DNA of 64,000 nt from the NCBI GenBank assembly GCA_028622995.1, contig JAJQJQ010000004.1, positions 3,100,001 to 3,164,000 of the forward strand, read 5' to 3'. This document shows, one piece after another, positions 22,614 to 33,984 of the stretch; position 1 is the first letter of the stretch; every line of letters starts with the position of its first letter. A model generated the notes under the pieces. It worked only from the letters and a program-made list of their open reading frames with translations. It was not told the origin of the DNA and made no database searches. The translations under genes were made by a program, and so were the position numbers. This DNA is from Panagrolaimus kolymaensis (taxonomy: Eukaryota > Nematoda > Chromadorea > Rhabditida > Panagrolaimidae).

Positions 22614-23193
22614 TTATGGAACTCCAGATGTCAATAAATATCCACCAGCTCCAAGTCCACCCAAGCTTAATGCAATCATAACACCAGTTAGAGCATAACA
22701 TACAGTTCTTTTTATTGCCATTGGATCTTTGTTTTTATCATTTGCTTTTTCTTCTTCTAAAATAGTTGACACGATTAACAAAATTATATATATGGCAATG
22801 TTTGTCCATACCTTCTTCATCACCTCCATCTTCTTCACCATCTTTCTTTTCAGCAGTACCACCACCAACTCCAACTTTGCTTTGATTTTGTCCACCTTTT
22901 TTCTTTCCACTTCCAGCTTTCTTTTTCTTTCCTCCAACTTTTTTAGGTTTTGATATTGATTGTGCTCCGCTATTGAGATCGGTTTCTAAAAGTTAAAAAT
23001 TTATTTTTTAGTGTGAAAAAAACGAATAAAACATACGTGGAAGAACTTTGGAATTGCCAGCTTTTGGAGGACCACCAGCAACAGCAGGAGCAGCAGCAGC
23101 AGCAACAGGTGGAGGAGGAGGAAAAGCGCCACCAGGAGGCGGTGGTGGAGGAGGTGCACCACCTATTGGTCCAATACATTCATAATTATCCAT
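22614..23193 (-). CDS. Proline-, lysine-rich tail-anchored membrane protein
   Basis: Three exons (23193-23037, 22985-22812, 22756-22614) encode 157 residues. An N-terminal Gly/Pro block (GGAPPPPPPPGGAFPPPPP) is followed by a very basic segment (KPKKVGGKKKKAGSGKKKGG), an acidic Glu/Asp/Gly segment and a single hydrophobic C-terminal helix (CYALTGVMIALSLGGLGAGGYLLTSGVP). The plan of poly-Pro N-terminus, charged middle and tail anchor matches the divergent pair at 7917-9126, although the N-terminus (MDNYECIGPIGG) differs. No known family; function unknown. Possibly a dispersed paralogue. Confidence 0.75.
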
Positions 23194-23667
23194 AATTTGA
23201 TTGAAAATGTATGTTCACTTTTAAAAGGCTTCTTTCAGTGATGATGATATTTGAGATAAAATTATTAGTCGACGATCAAAATGGCGAAAATGAAAGAAGA
23301 ATGAAAAAAAGAAGAAAAGAAACAAGCGATGAAAAATGCATTATGGAAATTTGCATTCGCTTTATTAATTCTAATGGTTCTTGAATAGGCAAAAGAGCTT
23401 CGAAATTTCATTTTTTTGTGTGCAACTAACAAACTTCTCAAATTTTTGCAAACTTTTTCACATATTGGATGTTTCTCTTGTAATTTATTATCAAACCTCT
23501 CGAATTGATTATGGATTCAATGGAGATTCACTTGAGCATTAAGAAATTTTGTTGACTATTTTCTCAACTAATTATTTCTTTAAGATTTTTATCGGCTAAT
23601 AATGAATTTTCATGCACGAACGATTCCAACACTTATCTTTGTTGCGTTTTATAATTTTTCAAAAGGA
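23194..23667. other. Intergenic, no gene seen
   Basis: A/T-rich DNA between the Pro/Lys-rich gene and the LTR element insertion site (target TTCGG at 23668-23672). Confidence 0.5.
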
Positions 23668-23672
23668 TTCGG

Positions 23673-23991
23673 TGTCGCGAATATCATCGCGATTATTCAT
23701 CTTTCTTTTTCTCTCTTTTATCTTCCCGCTTTCCCAGACATGTTTACTATTTGTGTTTTCTATTATTCACACTTATTTACATCGTCCACTAAAGATCATA
23801 TCCCTTTCTATCTCTCACTCTCCTATCTCTTTCCTTATGATTCATTTTCTCTTTGTTTCAAGCCCATATAAAAGCTTCACCGCTTTTAACTAAAATTACA
23901 CTTCGTTGGGTTCACACTTCTTTTGGACTCTTTTGGTTTTCTCTTTTTGTAATGGATTTAAATAAAGAATTTATTTATCAAATTCTCGACA
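23673..23991 (+). repeat. 5' LTR (319 bp)
   Basis: Contains TATAAAAG (23867-23874) and AATAAA (23961-23966), the expected promoter and polyadenylation signals of a functional LTR read on the plus strand. Confidence 0.9.
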
Positions 23992-24003
23992 TGGTGCCAC
24001 GTC
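23992..24003 (+). other. Probable tRNA primer-binding site
   Basis: TGGTGCCACGTC abuts the 5' LTR with no spacer; its complement ends in CCA as a tRNA 3' end does. Which tRNA is primed cannot be decided here. Confidence 0.65.
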
Positions 24004-24252
24004 AAAACAACGATTGAAACTCAGTCAACTTATTCTCCCTCTCTACTATCATTATGCATGTATTAAAAAGTTTCTTCGAATTTTTATTTTAAAATCAACT
24101 CAAATATTAATGGATTGTTATATTTTTTATTTTTTCACCACCATGGTCCATGGAAGCAAATAATTGTCAGCATCTCTTATTCATTTCTTTCCTTCAAGAT
24201 ACTTTCGCAGTATTCTTGTAATCATCCGTCGCGTGCGATGTACTTCCATAGC

Positions 24253-24365
24253 TGAAGCAACCCACCCGGATTCCAGAAGCAAAAAGCACATTTCTTTCAG
24301 CCACTAGTGCCTACAAGAATCAACGTGCGCTTCTATCTCGTTTCCCGATGCTGAAACGACGATTA
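24253..24365 (+). repeat. LTR-element internal repeat, copy 1
   Basis: Begins GAAGCAACCCACCCGGAT and is matched with moderate divergence by 24799-24914. Both contain AGCACATTTCTTTCAGCCACT and end with a GATGCTG/CATGCTG-AACGA motif. Confidence 0.7.
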
Positions 24366-24798
24366 TTATCATACATAAGTGTGTGATCCTTCTTCTTTGT
24401 GCTGCATCTATTTCTTCCATTCTTGCTCAAATAACTATGACCAATCATCATTATTTCAACATCGAAATGTTTACATTATCCTACCACCTCTCCTCAACAA
24501 CAATTATTTATTCCATCATTATACATGTTTTGAAACTCAGTCAAACCATTTTTTCCTCGCCGCGATCATGATGCATATTATTAAATTTTTTCTTCTCATC
24601 AAAAATTTATTTTAACTTACTCAAAAATGAATGAATTGTTACTTTCCAAACTTCTTATTATTAAAATCAATGGTAGAATTGATTTTGATGGTCATATATT
24701 TTCATCAAAGCAGATAATTTTCTTTTTTCTCTTTTCATTCAAGTTGCTCTACTTATTGTTACGCATCTTGTCTTAAATTCGTGGTGCGGTCCTTGTTG

Positions 24799-24914
24799 GA
24801 AGCAACCCACCCGGATCTCATCGAAGCAAAAGCACATTTCTTTCAGCCACTCGAGCCAACAAGAATCGACGTGCTGCTTCTTTTATCGTATTCCCATGCT
24901 GGAACGATAATCTT
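24799..24914 (+). repeat. LTR-element internal repeat, copy 2
   Basis: Second copy of the unit at 24253-24365, about 550 bp further on, same orientation. Could be a leftover of a larger parent element or a structured RNA packaging signal. Confidence 0.7.
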
Positions 24915-25731
24915 CTTATTTTTTCCTATTTCATTTATTCTGCAATAATTCCTATCATCCAACTTTATCATGACCGACTACTTTCATCTTAAATAACAAT
25001 TCATTTTACATTCCTTCATCATTCATGAGTAAATTATTTATCAAAAATAAATGGATTTCTGCTTCATGAAATTATTATCCATCTACTAAATATTTTTATT
25101 TCCTCAACATTACTTAGCAAAAATCCAATCATTCAACCATCATCCATCAAAATGCATATAATCAAACCCATTTCATTCCAGCCCAAAAATCACCACCCCG
25201 AAGTTGTCAACCCATCCAAAAAAAAGCCTCTCAATTAGAACACCATTGAAGCTCAACATCATCTCAGATAGTCAAAATCAAGATACCACTGAAACTTATA
25301 TTCTTTATCAACAGCCCCTTCTGTTCTTATATTTTTAAAGCTAAAACTTCACATCAATAATTTTTTATTTTCCATCAAATGGCATTCCCTTAAATTTGTT
25401 CCAAAATTAATTATTTTTCGTCGGGAGATATGTTCCCATGAACATAATGCTATGCCCATTCATAATTCCTATTTCATCTTTATTATGTTCCACCAAATCA
25501 ACAACTTTAGCATGATCATCCAATGGATCTCTTCCGCTTACCACTTTCCATGCCATTCACTCCACCCCAAGAATCCTTGCTCTCTCAGTAAAATGAAAAT
25601 CGAATTATAAAAAACTATTTTATTTTTTTTGTTTTACTTTGTTTATTTTACAAATTTTCTATCATCCCTACTTCAATGAACTCCTTAATATTGTTAATTT
25701 CTCGTGTTAGAACATCTTTGTTCTTCGGGAG

Positions 25732-26050
25732 TGTCGCGAATATCATCGCGATTATTCATCTTTCTTTTTCTCTCTTTTATCTTCCCGCTTTCCCAGACAT
25801 GTTTACTATTTGTGTTTTCTATTATTCACACTTATTTACATCGTCCACTAAAGATCATATCCCTTTCTATCTCTCACTCTCCTATCTCTTTCCTTATGAT
25901 TCATTTTCTCTTTGTTTCAAGCCCATATAAAAGCTTCACCGCTTTTAACTAAAATTACACTTCGTTGGGTTCACACTTCTTTTGGACTCTTTTGGTTTTC
26001 TCTTTTTGTAATGGATTTAAATAAAGAATTTATCTATCAAATTCTCGACA
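25732..26050 (+). repeat. 3' LTR (319 bp)
   Basis: Same length as the 5' LTR; one T/C difference seen near the end (TTTATC versus TCTATC). Confidence 0.9.
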
Positions 26051-26055
26051 TTCGG

Positions 26056-26936
26056 CATATTATTTAATCAATTCTGACTTATTTTGGCTAATTTAAAAAT
26101 TGATTTTTCGATAACTTTATTCATCATCAAAAATGAATTTGATTAATTCTATTGTAAATGTTTATAAAAACTCACGAACATTTATTGTTTCCTTTAAAAA
26201 AAATCACGATTATTACATTCTCCATACTCAATTAATTGTCTGGTTTGTGATCGTATTACAGTTTTTCACGTTTTTATTATTATTACACTTTAATCATTAT
26301 AAACTGTTGCTTTTTTTCTCAGGTGAATCGTTCAAAAGTTTTACACGTGAAGAAAGACCGTTCCGCTTTTGTGGGTTAAAAATGTCTAAAGAAAAATGTA
26401 ATAAACACTAAAATAAGTATTTTCATTTGTGATTATGTATGTAGCTTTTTAATTAATTGATATTCTGCATTTGCTAATCCCGATTTTCTAAAATAAATGT
26501 TTTATATATTAAAGTTGAAAGCGTAAAGGTCTTTTATATTAAAAAAAAAAGGAATATGTATCAAAACATAAAATGCAACTTTTATTTTTGAGTGTAATAA
26601 TAACAAAAAAGACTTTCACTAACGCCTTGTGAAAAAAAACTTTGATTTATAAATCAAATGACAGCTCTCGTTCGCTCATTCTTTTTATTATAATTACAGT
26701 TTTAAAAAAAACTAACAACAAACATCTTTTCTCTTTCATCCAAAGGTTAAAAGGATCTTATTCAATGTCGCCACTTTTTTTTTACATTCTTATAAAACTG
26801 GACGGAAGAGAACCCACCATTATCAAAGGTGGAACATTAACTAAGTTTTTTATTACAGCGTTTAGAAAATTTTAATAAAGACAAGGTATATAAAGATGGG
26901 GTGGACATTAAAAAAAAGTAAAACAACATCAGTAAA
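26056..26936. other. Intergenic between LTR element and P450
   Basis: A 92-codon ORF at 26133-26411 (+) starts with ATG but is hydrophobic and A/T-driven, with a splice-acceptor-like TTTCTCAG inside it. I cannot support it as a gene. The right end holds the P450 promoter, with TATATAAAG at 26887-26895. Confidence 0.4.
26887..26895 (+). promoter_or_regulatory. TATA box of the P450 gene
   Basis: TATATAAAG 42 bp before the ATG at 26937. Confidence 0.6.
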
Positions 26937-28597
26937 ATGTTACAATATTTGTTCGTTTTAATTGCTGTCTATTTCTTTTATCATTTTTATTGGAAGCGTC
27001 GAAATCTCCCACCTGGGCCATTACCTTTACCATTTATCGGAAACCTCCCACATCTATGGTATTATGGAGTTGAAGAAGCTATAGAATTATTTAAAAGTAA
27101 ATATGGTGATTTACATACCATTTGGTTTGGTAATACTCCAGTCATATCATTACATGATTATCCAACAATTCATGAAACATTCCACAAAGATGGTGAAACT
27201 TATACTGGTCGCGAACATGGAATTTCATTTTTAAAAATTACCAAAGGTGGCGATTATGGAATTGTATTTGTTGATGGACCACTTTGGAAGGAACAAAAAA
27301 AATTTGGTTTACGTGTATTAAAAGATTTGGGAGTTGGTAAAGATGTGATGCAAGAAAAAGTTTTAAATGAAGTATTTTATATGCTTCACGAAATTCAAGA
27401 AGACATTGATTGTAATAATAAAGAAATAGATATGCGTGATAAAATAAATCGAGCTGTTGGAAATATAATTAATTTAATTGTTTTGGGATATCGTTTTGAA
27501 AAAGTTCGTTTTTTTTGCTTGGTTGCTTCTGAAGTATGAATGAGAAATTCTTTTTTTGCAGGAAAACATTGAAGAATTTTATGATATCAAAAAAGCCGTA
27601 TCAAAAATGTTTAAAATTCTTGGACATCCACTTTGGAGAATAATGGAAAGTGATTCAAGCATTTATCGATTTTTACCCTTTTTTAATACCGTATTTAATG
27701 ATATGAAAGAAACTTGTGATGAAATATTTCAATTTCTTCGAAAACAAATTGAACAAAATAAAAAGGAATTGGAATTAAAAGGTTATGAAGAAGAAGCCAC
27801 GGATTATGTTGAAGCATTTTTGAAGCAACAAAAAAAGTTTGAAGATGAAGGAAACAAGGATCATTTCTTCGAGTGAGTTTTTGTTGTTTTGTTGTTAATT
27901 TTGAGGCTTTGGCCCTTCTTCGCAAACTTAATGTCCTTGTCGAAGATTTTAAAATTTAAGCATATTTATTTTCAGTGATAAACAATTAATTGCTGCAGCA
28001 TTTGATATTTGGGCGGGCGGTTTAGAAACTCCTGCAACAACGCTAACATGGGCAATGATATATTTAACGAAGGATCAAGATGTTCAAAAGAAAATTCATG
28101 ATGAACTTGATAAAGTTATTGGAAGCAGCCGACCTATAACCAATCTTGATAAACCCAACCTTCATTATATCAATGCAGTGGTGAATGAAGTTCAGCGAAA
28201 AGCAAATATAGGGCCATTTAATTTATTTCATCGAACTTTGGATAATGTAAAAATTCATGGATATAATATTCCAAAAAATACTATTATTGTTGATTCCTTT
28301 CCAACTTGCATGAAAGATGAAAGATATTTTAATGATCCAGATAAATTTGATCCCGAAAGATTTATAAATGATGAAGGTAAATTCGCTTCCAAACCCGAAT
28401 TGACTCCATTTGGAGTTGGTAAACGAATGTGCTTGGGTGAAGGTTTAGCAAGACAAGAATTATTTTTATTTACTGCAAATATATTTAATCATTTTCGATT
28501 TACTCAAGTTTCGACAAAACCTATAAAAAATACGCGAATTGTTGGGTTTACAGTTGTTCCAGAAAATTTTGTTCTTCATGTTGAATCTCGTTTGTAA
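26937..28597 (+). CDS. Cytochrome P450, CYP33/CYP2-clan type
   Basis: Haem monooxygenase anchored in the ER. Exons 26937-27503, 27562-27872 and 27976-28597 encode 499 residues, full length for the family. The N-terminal membrane anchor (MLQYLFVLIAVYFFYHFYW) is followed by the hinge RNLPPGPLPLPFIGN. The I-helix reads AGGLETPATT (Glu in place of the commoner Asp, and Pro after the Thr), the K-helix ExxR is EVQR, the PERF-like motif is DPERF, and the haem loop FGVGKRMCLG carries the Cys ligand. The set is intact and predicts an active enzyme. Motif style resembles nematode CYP33 proteins, which take part in lipid and xenobiotic metabolism; the substrate cannot be read from sequence. Confidence 0.93.
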
Positions 28598-28906
28598 TTA
28601 ATATAATAATTTAATAGTTTTGTTTATTTAAATAAAAAAATCCCTTTCAACGATTATTGTTTAAAATTTCTCTTCAGAGGTCATTAAATTATTTTTTTCT
28701 TCCATAAAGAATTTTTTTTAAAGCTACGAAAGCTCCCCTCAAATTTGTAGATTTTTACCTCAAAGCAAAACTTTATCCAAAGCCTTTTGCCTTGCAGGGC
28801 AAATTGTCTGCTTTTTGAAAAAAATAAAAATAAATAAACTATAATTATAATCTGAAAAATGCAATAGAATCATTTAGTTCAATTTACTTCTGCCGTGAAA
28901 CCACAA

Positions 28907-29695
28907 ATGAATTTTTCCTTTTCAATCTCAACCTTAGCTTCATATTTTCAATTTTATAAAAAGACGGAACCAATCTTTGAAAAACAAGATATTTGTGAAG
29001 AAGAAACTTTCAATTTTCCATCTCTTCCATGGGTTTGCCAAAAACGTTTCGCTGAAATTTGTGATGCCAAGACTTTGAAAACTTTTGCTTCAATCAATTC
29101 TTCAACTCGGAATCTTTCAAAACGCTGTCATTATGTAAATAATGCGAGAATTATTAATGGCTCATTTGCTCGTTATCATCTCAAATGTTTTTGTTCGCCA
29201 CAAGAATATTGTAAAGGCGTCGATGCTTCTCAACTGCAACGAAAATTCTATGTCTTAGATGCTCTTGAAATCCATAACTTTGGAGAAGCAATAGAATCTG
29301 ATGTTGATTTTTTTCAACAATTGCCTTTCAATTTCAGTTCAAATGAAAAACTTTGCCTAACCCTCAGTTCCATTAAATTCAGTGTTTTCAAAAAATTTAT
29401 CAATCCTAACTTGAAGATTTTTGAATTTGTAGGTATTATTCATTTTGATGATGACCCTTTCGTAGTTTTTCTTGATTTTCTTGAATCTTTATCACAGCTT
29501 GAAAAGTTTAAGTAAGTCATTTTTTCCTTTATTACTAATATTTACTTTTTTTTCCTATTCAGTTTGTCAATGTATTTTATCAGAAATTTTAATAAGAAAC
29601 AATTTATTTCACGTGCTAAATTACTTCAATATCGTATGGTTATCGATAGTTTTTCTGCTGATGAATATCACGTTGAGATTAAGAAAAAATTTTGA
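28907..29695 (+). CDS. F-box-like protein
   Basis: Exons 28907-29511 and 29563-29695 encode about 245 residues. Near residues 40-75 the sequence FNFPSLPWVCQKRFAEICDAKTLKTFASINSSTRNLSKR has the spacing of an F-box (Leu-Pro, then hydrophobic helices, then a Ser-rich/basic end). F-box proteins link substrates to SCF ubiquitin ligases and are greatly expanded in nematodes, usually fast-evolving. The rest shows Leu/Phe-rich repeats but no recognisable FTH or FBA domain. It sits between a P450 and a decayed transposon, a typical setting for such genes. Confidence 0.5.
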
Positions 29696-29783
29696 GTTAT
29701 TACAACACTTTTATTCATTATTCAATTTTTGTCTGCTTTTACTTTCTTAGTATTTTTTTTGTGTTAATAAATTTTTCATGCAG

Positions 29784-31938
29784 CAAATCCCAAGTATGAA
29801 CCAATTGTTGCAAGAGCTATTTTGAATACTGTAACCGATGAACTTCGATACAAGGAACAACATCATCAATTATGTGATGGCTACAACTCTCATAAAGTTG
29901 ATGCGAAACAACTTACTCGAGAAGTTCATAAAAACCTCCAAAAAAATGAACATGTAAATATACAACAAGCTTATGAAGAAGTTAGTTTATTTTTTTTTAT
30001 TATGCAAATCATTTATTTATATTTCTTCATAATTTAAGGGAAAGAAAAAAGTAGAAACAAAAGGTGATGCTAAATTGTTTTATAAACCTTTGGTCCAACA
30101 AAGATATGGACTATACCGAGCTGCTAATAAGAGAAGAAACGAAGTGGGTTTGACTCAAATCAAAAAGATTGGGTTCCAACGTCAATTAGGAACGGAATGT
30201 TGGGTTATTAATGAAAATGAAAATGCAGTGTTGGTACCCAAATTATTAAGAATTCTTTCTGAAGCCCAAATAATTACGAACGACTTAACTTTTCAATGTA
30301 CACCCAAAGACTGACATCAAGTATTGTGTGTTGTTGCTCTTGTCATCCCTGATCGCAATAAACCCACTGAACGTGAATGGGTTTGTGTTGCAATGGCAAC
30401 AATGAAAAATAAAGAAAAGAAGAATTATTTAAATGTCTTTGGATGGTTGAAAAATGCATTGGATCAACGTGGATATAAAATATCGGCTGAAAGATGGCAT
30501 GTCGATTTTGAAAAGGCTGCTTGGTCTGCAATTGAAAGACATTTTGGTAAAATTGTTCGAGGATGTTTATTTCATAGTAGCCAAGCTATTATACGAAAGG
30601 CAAATACTTTGCATCTTATGCAACTTTACCAAACCCATGAGGTTGTTCGCAAATGGATTAGAAATTTAATTGCTTTGCTATTGCTTCCGTATGATCATGC
30701 AGTTATCGTATTTGAAATGAAACTTGCAATACCTCCAGGAAGACCCAAAAATTAAAAAAAAAGAAGATTGGCCAATAAAGGAAATGAAAGTAAGATTAAT
30801 TTTAATTTGCCAATTCAATAAATTTACAATTTATTTTTAGCAAATGGTTGACTATATGCGAAACACGTGGTTGAAAGAAAATTTCAAAATGTCTTTTTAT
30901 GGCATGCGATATTTTCGCAATGCTAACCCGGTCGAATCATTTAATGCATTTTGAAGAGAGCTGAATATGTTAGAACTCATCCAGCTTTATCCACTTTTTT
31001 AATTACCCTATCAAAGCTTTTTTTGGATGCTAGCACTCGAGCGAACGAGCTTAAAAATGGTCTACAACAAGGCACATTCAATTTAAGTATATTGATTTGG
31101 ATGACGAACTTGCAGCTCTTGAAAGTGGGTATAATAATAAAGTAATGGAAAACGAAGAAGAATTGTCAGATGAAGATATTGCACAAAAAGGCCTTGAACA
31201 TGTAACTCGAGTCAGCTATTTATTACAAAATGGTAAGAAAGTAAGATCTTCCCTCAAAGCATCTGGAGTTGATTCGAATGCAACTGAAGATTATGGTGAA
31301 AGAGACTTGGGTAATGAAGAAGATGATGATAAAAGCTTCGTTGAACCAGACCTTTTTAATTCTGATGTTGAAGATGAGGATGATGATGACTTTGAAATCT
31401 CAAATTTTTCTAAAACTTTGGTCCAAAAAGAAGATGGATTTGATACAGATGATGAAGTTTTAAGTAACGATGATGAAATTGACAACCCTTTTGCCCCAAG
31501 GTTTGATTATGATGAACATGACTATGATTTTGGCGATTATCACACACCTCCAGCTTCAGAGTTGATTATGATCCACCCCAAAGAGAAGAAGAAAAAATCA
31601 CGTCATTCTCTCGTTCTCGATCACCCCAATCTTCCTTAAGCAGTTCTTATAAAAGAAAAGCTCCAATGGAAGAAAGCAACTTTTAATCATCAAAATGTTT
31701 GAAGCCCTCAAATAGCCCTCAAAAAATTATTATTCAAAGAGAATCATTGCGAACGCAAAGTGAATTGGCCGGCTTTAGGCCACTATCAGACGAATTCTTT
31801 GCTACTGCTTGTGATTATTTAAGAATTCCTATTACTGAAACTCACAATTCATCTTTAAGAACTATGAAAAATTTTGAAAGTATTACTTTGCCCTTGACTG
31901 TTACCGATGTCGCTGGTGATGGCAGTTGTGGATACAGA
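29784..31938 (+). pseudogene. Decayed Mutator-like (MULE) transposase with OTU motif
   Basis: Coding blocks 29784-29978, 30040-30755, 30841-31145 and 31097-31639 resemble a nematode MULE transposase. Candidate DDE residues are D in NDLTF, D in HVDFEKAAW (with the CLFHSSQAIIRKAN motif after it) and E in NPVESFNAF. Lesions include a TGA at 30312-30314, frameshifts near 30745, 30948 and 31620, and a further stop at 31684. An acidic Asp/Glu-rich C-terminal region follows. Then a short segment ends in VAGDGSCGYR (31911-31938), the catalytic D-G-x-C motif of an OTU cysteine protease, a domain often carried by MULEs. The OTU domain breaks off there at the start of a reverse transcriptase. The element is dead. 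Confidence 0.75.
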
Positions 31939-33790
31939 GATCATAGTCACTTAACTTTCAAAGAAATTAAAAGCTGGATCAAAAATATTTTTGAAAAAGC
32001 CAAAAAAAGATTGGAAAATAATTATAAAATTGACGATAAACGATTATTAAAGTTTGAAACAGAATTTTATGGTTTAATTAAAAAACAAATTTATCCACTA
32101 ATCGGCAAACATAATAATAAAAATAAAAAACTCCTAGACGAACAAGCAAAAAAGGAATTAATTAAAATTCAAAAAGACTTTATTATCACCAACGTTGATA
32201 AAGCCTCAAACAATTATGCGTTTATTTGCAAAAAATTATACATCGAAATAATGAATAAAGAAATGGGAATTATAATTAACGATAACAAAATAGCCATCAC
32301 TGGCAATCACACTTATAATCCCATTCATATTAATGAAAAAGAAATAATTGAAACTCACAAAAAAATCTTTATAAATCATCAAATAAAAACTTCCACAAAT
32401 GACAATAAGGCATTCGAAGAAATTTATGGTTTACCTAAATTATATGCCATACCAAAATTCCATAAAATACCTACAAAATTCAGATTCATTACTGGGGCAA
32501 AAAACTCCACAATCAAAGATCTGTCTATCAAACTACAAAAAGTACTAACATTCCTCAAAAACCATTTCAAAAACTACTGCAACATCCAACAAAATAGGTC
32601 AAATATTAAAACATTTTGGTCAATAAATAATAGCCTTAGTGTAATCAACAACCTTCCATCCAAAAGCAAAAACTTAAAAATATTTACAGCAGACTTCAGC
32701 AACCTTTTTACAAATCTTCCACATACTGTTATCAAAAATTATATGACCAAATTATTAGAAAAATGCTTTAATAATAGCGGAAAAACATACATTTGTGTCG
32801 GATATGAAAAATGCTACTACACAAATTCACCTAATAATGGCAAAAATTTGAGAAAAGAAGACATAATTTACCTAATTGACTTTATCCTTTCTAACTCATA
32901 CACAAAATATGGTAAAAGTCTTTTTAAACAAATAAATGGAATTCCACAAGGTAATAATGCTTCACCATTATTAGCCGATTTAACACTTACAATGATGGAA
33001 TACGAGTTTTGTAATAAAAAAGAAAATATAAAACTAAATGGTTTAATAAACGCATACAGGTACATGGATGATATCCTTACCCTTCACAATTCCAACTTTA
33101 ATTTTCCACAAATTGCAAAAGAAATCTACCACAATAGCCTCGAATTGGAACAAACCAACCAGGGGTGAGCGGATATCCGTGTCCGTGTCCGTTTCCGCGG
33201 ATATCCGTGGTTTTTTCACGTCCGTATCCGTATCCGCGTCCGAAAAATTTTTTTTTAATATCCGTTTCCGTATCCGTATCCGTGTAAGCCTTAAAAATGA
33301 AAATTCTAATACAAAATTTCCGTGTCCGTGTCCGTTTCCGCGGATATCCGGGCACTTTTGGATTTCCGTGTCCGTATCCGCTTTTACGGAACTGCCTGAC
33401 GTCCGTTTCCGTATCCGTCCGTCTAAGGAAAAGTCATGTCCGCTCACCCCTGAAACCAACACAAACTCAGAAAAAGCATGCTTCCTTGACCTTGAAATTG
33501 AGTGCTTTAATAATGGAATCCATACAAAACTTTATAACAAAACTAACGATTACGATTTCGACGTAATAAGATACTCACATTTTTCGTCAAACATTCCAAA
33601 AATTTATAAAACAAATATTATATCAGGAGAAACCCTAAGAACTGCAAGAATATCTTCGCATAAAAATTATTTTGATGAAGGTTTTAACAATATTGAAAAA
33701 CATTTATTAAAAGGTGGATTCTTACCAAACATCATACAAAAATTTAAACTCAAAACTCTAAAAAATCACCAATTTAAAAAATTAATTTAA
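31939..33790 (+). mobile_element. Penelope-like reverse transcriptase, split by a hAT MITE
   Basis: The ORF continues in frame from the OTU remnant. RT motifs in order: ITNVDKASNNYAFICKK, YGLPKLYAIPKFHK..RFITGAKN, ADFSNLFTNLPH, NGIPQGNNASPLLADL and the catalytic YMDD (AYRYMDDIL). A 293-bp MITE then interrupts, and FLDLEIE..NGIHTKLYNKTNDYDF, FSSNIP and LLKGGFL follow up to the stop at 33788-33790. The order and the FLDLEIE/KLY segment match a group of RTs I associate with Penelope-like elements. Removing the MITE and one target copy brings both halves into one frame (inference). No GIY-YIG endonuclease is visible, so the copy may be 5'-truncated. A hammerhead-like motif lies 3' of it. Confidence 0.75.
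33160..33452. mobile_element. hAT-type MITE inserted in the reverse transcriptase
   Basis: 293 bp with perfect 14-bp terminal inverted repeats CAGGGGTGAGCGGA and an 8-bp target duplication AAACCAAC (33152-33159 and 33453-33460), both diagnostic of the hAT superfamily. The interior is built from TCCGTA/TCCGTG hexamer-like repeats and has no transposase. Spurious ORFs on both strands arise from these repeats. Confidence 0.92.
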
Positions 33791-33984
33791 CCCAAAAAAT
33801 TTTATTTCCAAAAATAAATATTCTCCAACAAAACTTTTCTTTCAACGAAAAATAATTTCACATTTCAAAAACAATTACAAAAAAGATTTTCTTTCTTCAA
33901 ACTTTTTTCTTTCAAACCTTTTTTATCTTTCAAACTTTTTCTTTCAAACTTTTTTCTTCAAGTAAAATATTAAACCTCAACTAA
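33791..33984 (+). other. 3' untranslated part of the Penelope-like element
   Basis: Pyrimidine-rich, with several direct repeats of the CTTTCAAACTTTTT type (about 33890-33960) between the RT stop codon and the hammerhead-like motif. Confidence 0.5.

Larger units (their letters stand above)
23673..26050. mobile_element. Non-autonomous LTR retrotransposon (TRIM/LARD-like), complete
   Basis: Two direct LTRs of 319 bp (23673-23991 and 25732-26050) differ at a single position that I can find, so insertion is recent. Each begins TGTCG and ends CGACA. A 5-bp target duplication TTCGG flanks the element (23668-23672 and 26051-26055). Directly after the 5' LTR, TGGTGCCACGTC (23992-24003) looks like a tRNA primer-binding site (complement ends ...CCA). 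The 1.7-kb interior has no gag, protease or RT reading frame, so the element must be mobilised in trans. The interior carries two diverged copies of a ~115-bp sequence (24253 and 24799). The polypurine tract before the 3' LTR is weak. Confidence 0.9.

Noticed and set aside
23602..23893. ORFs across the 5' LTR, repeated at 25676-25952
   Set aside because: The same reading frames recur only because the LTR is duplicated; they run from host flank into U3 and do not encode known proteins.
26133..26411. 92-codon ORF after the LTR element
   Set aside because: Hydrophobic and A/T-driven with an internal acceptor-like site; no family resemblance.
33165..33440. CRISPR-like array of short repeats
   Set aside because: Repeats are 6-bp, without spacers of constant length, and lie between hAT TIRs in a eukaryote.
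33043..33462. Minus-strand Asp/Thr/Arg-repeat ORF over the MITE
   Set aside because: Produced by the TCCGTA hexamer repeats of the hAT MITE; spans its target duplications.
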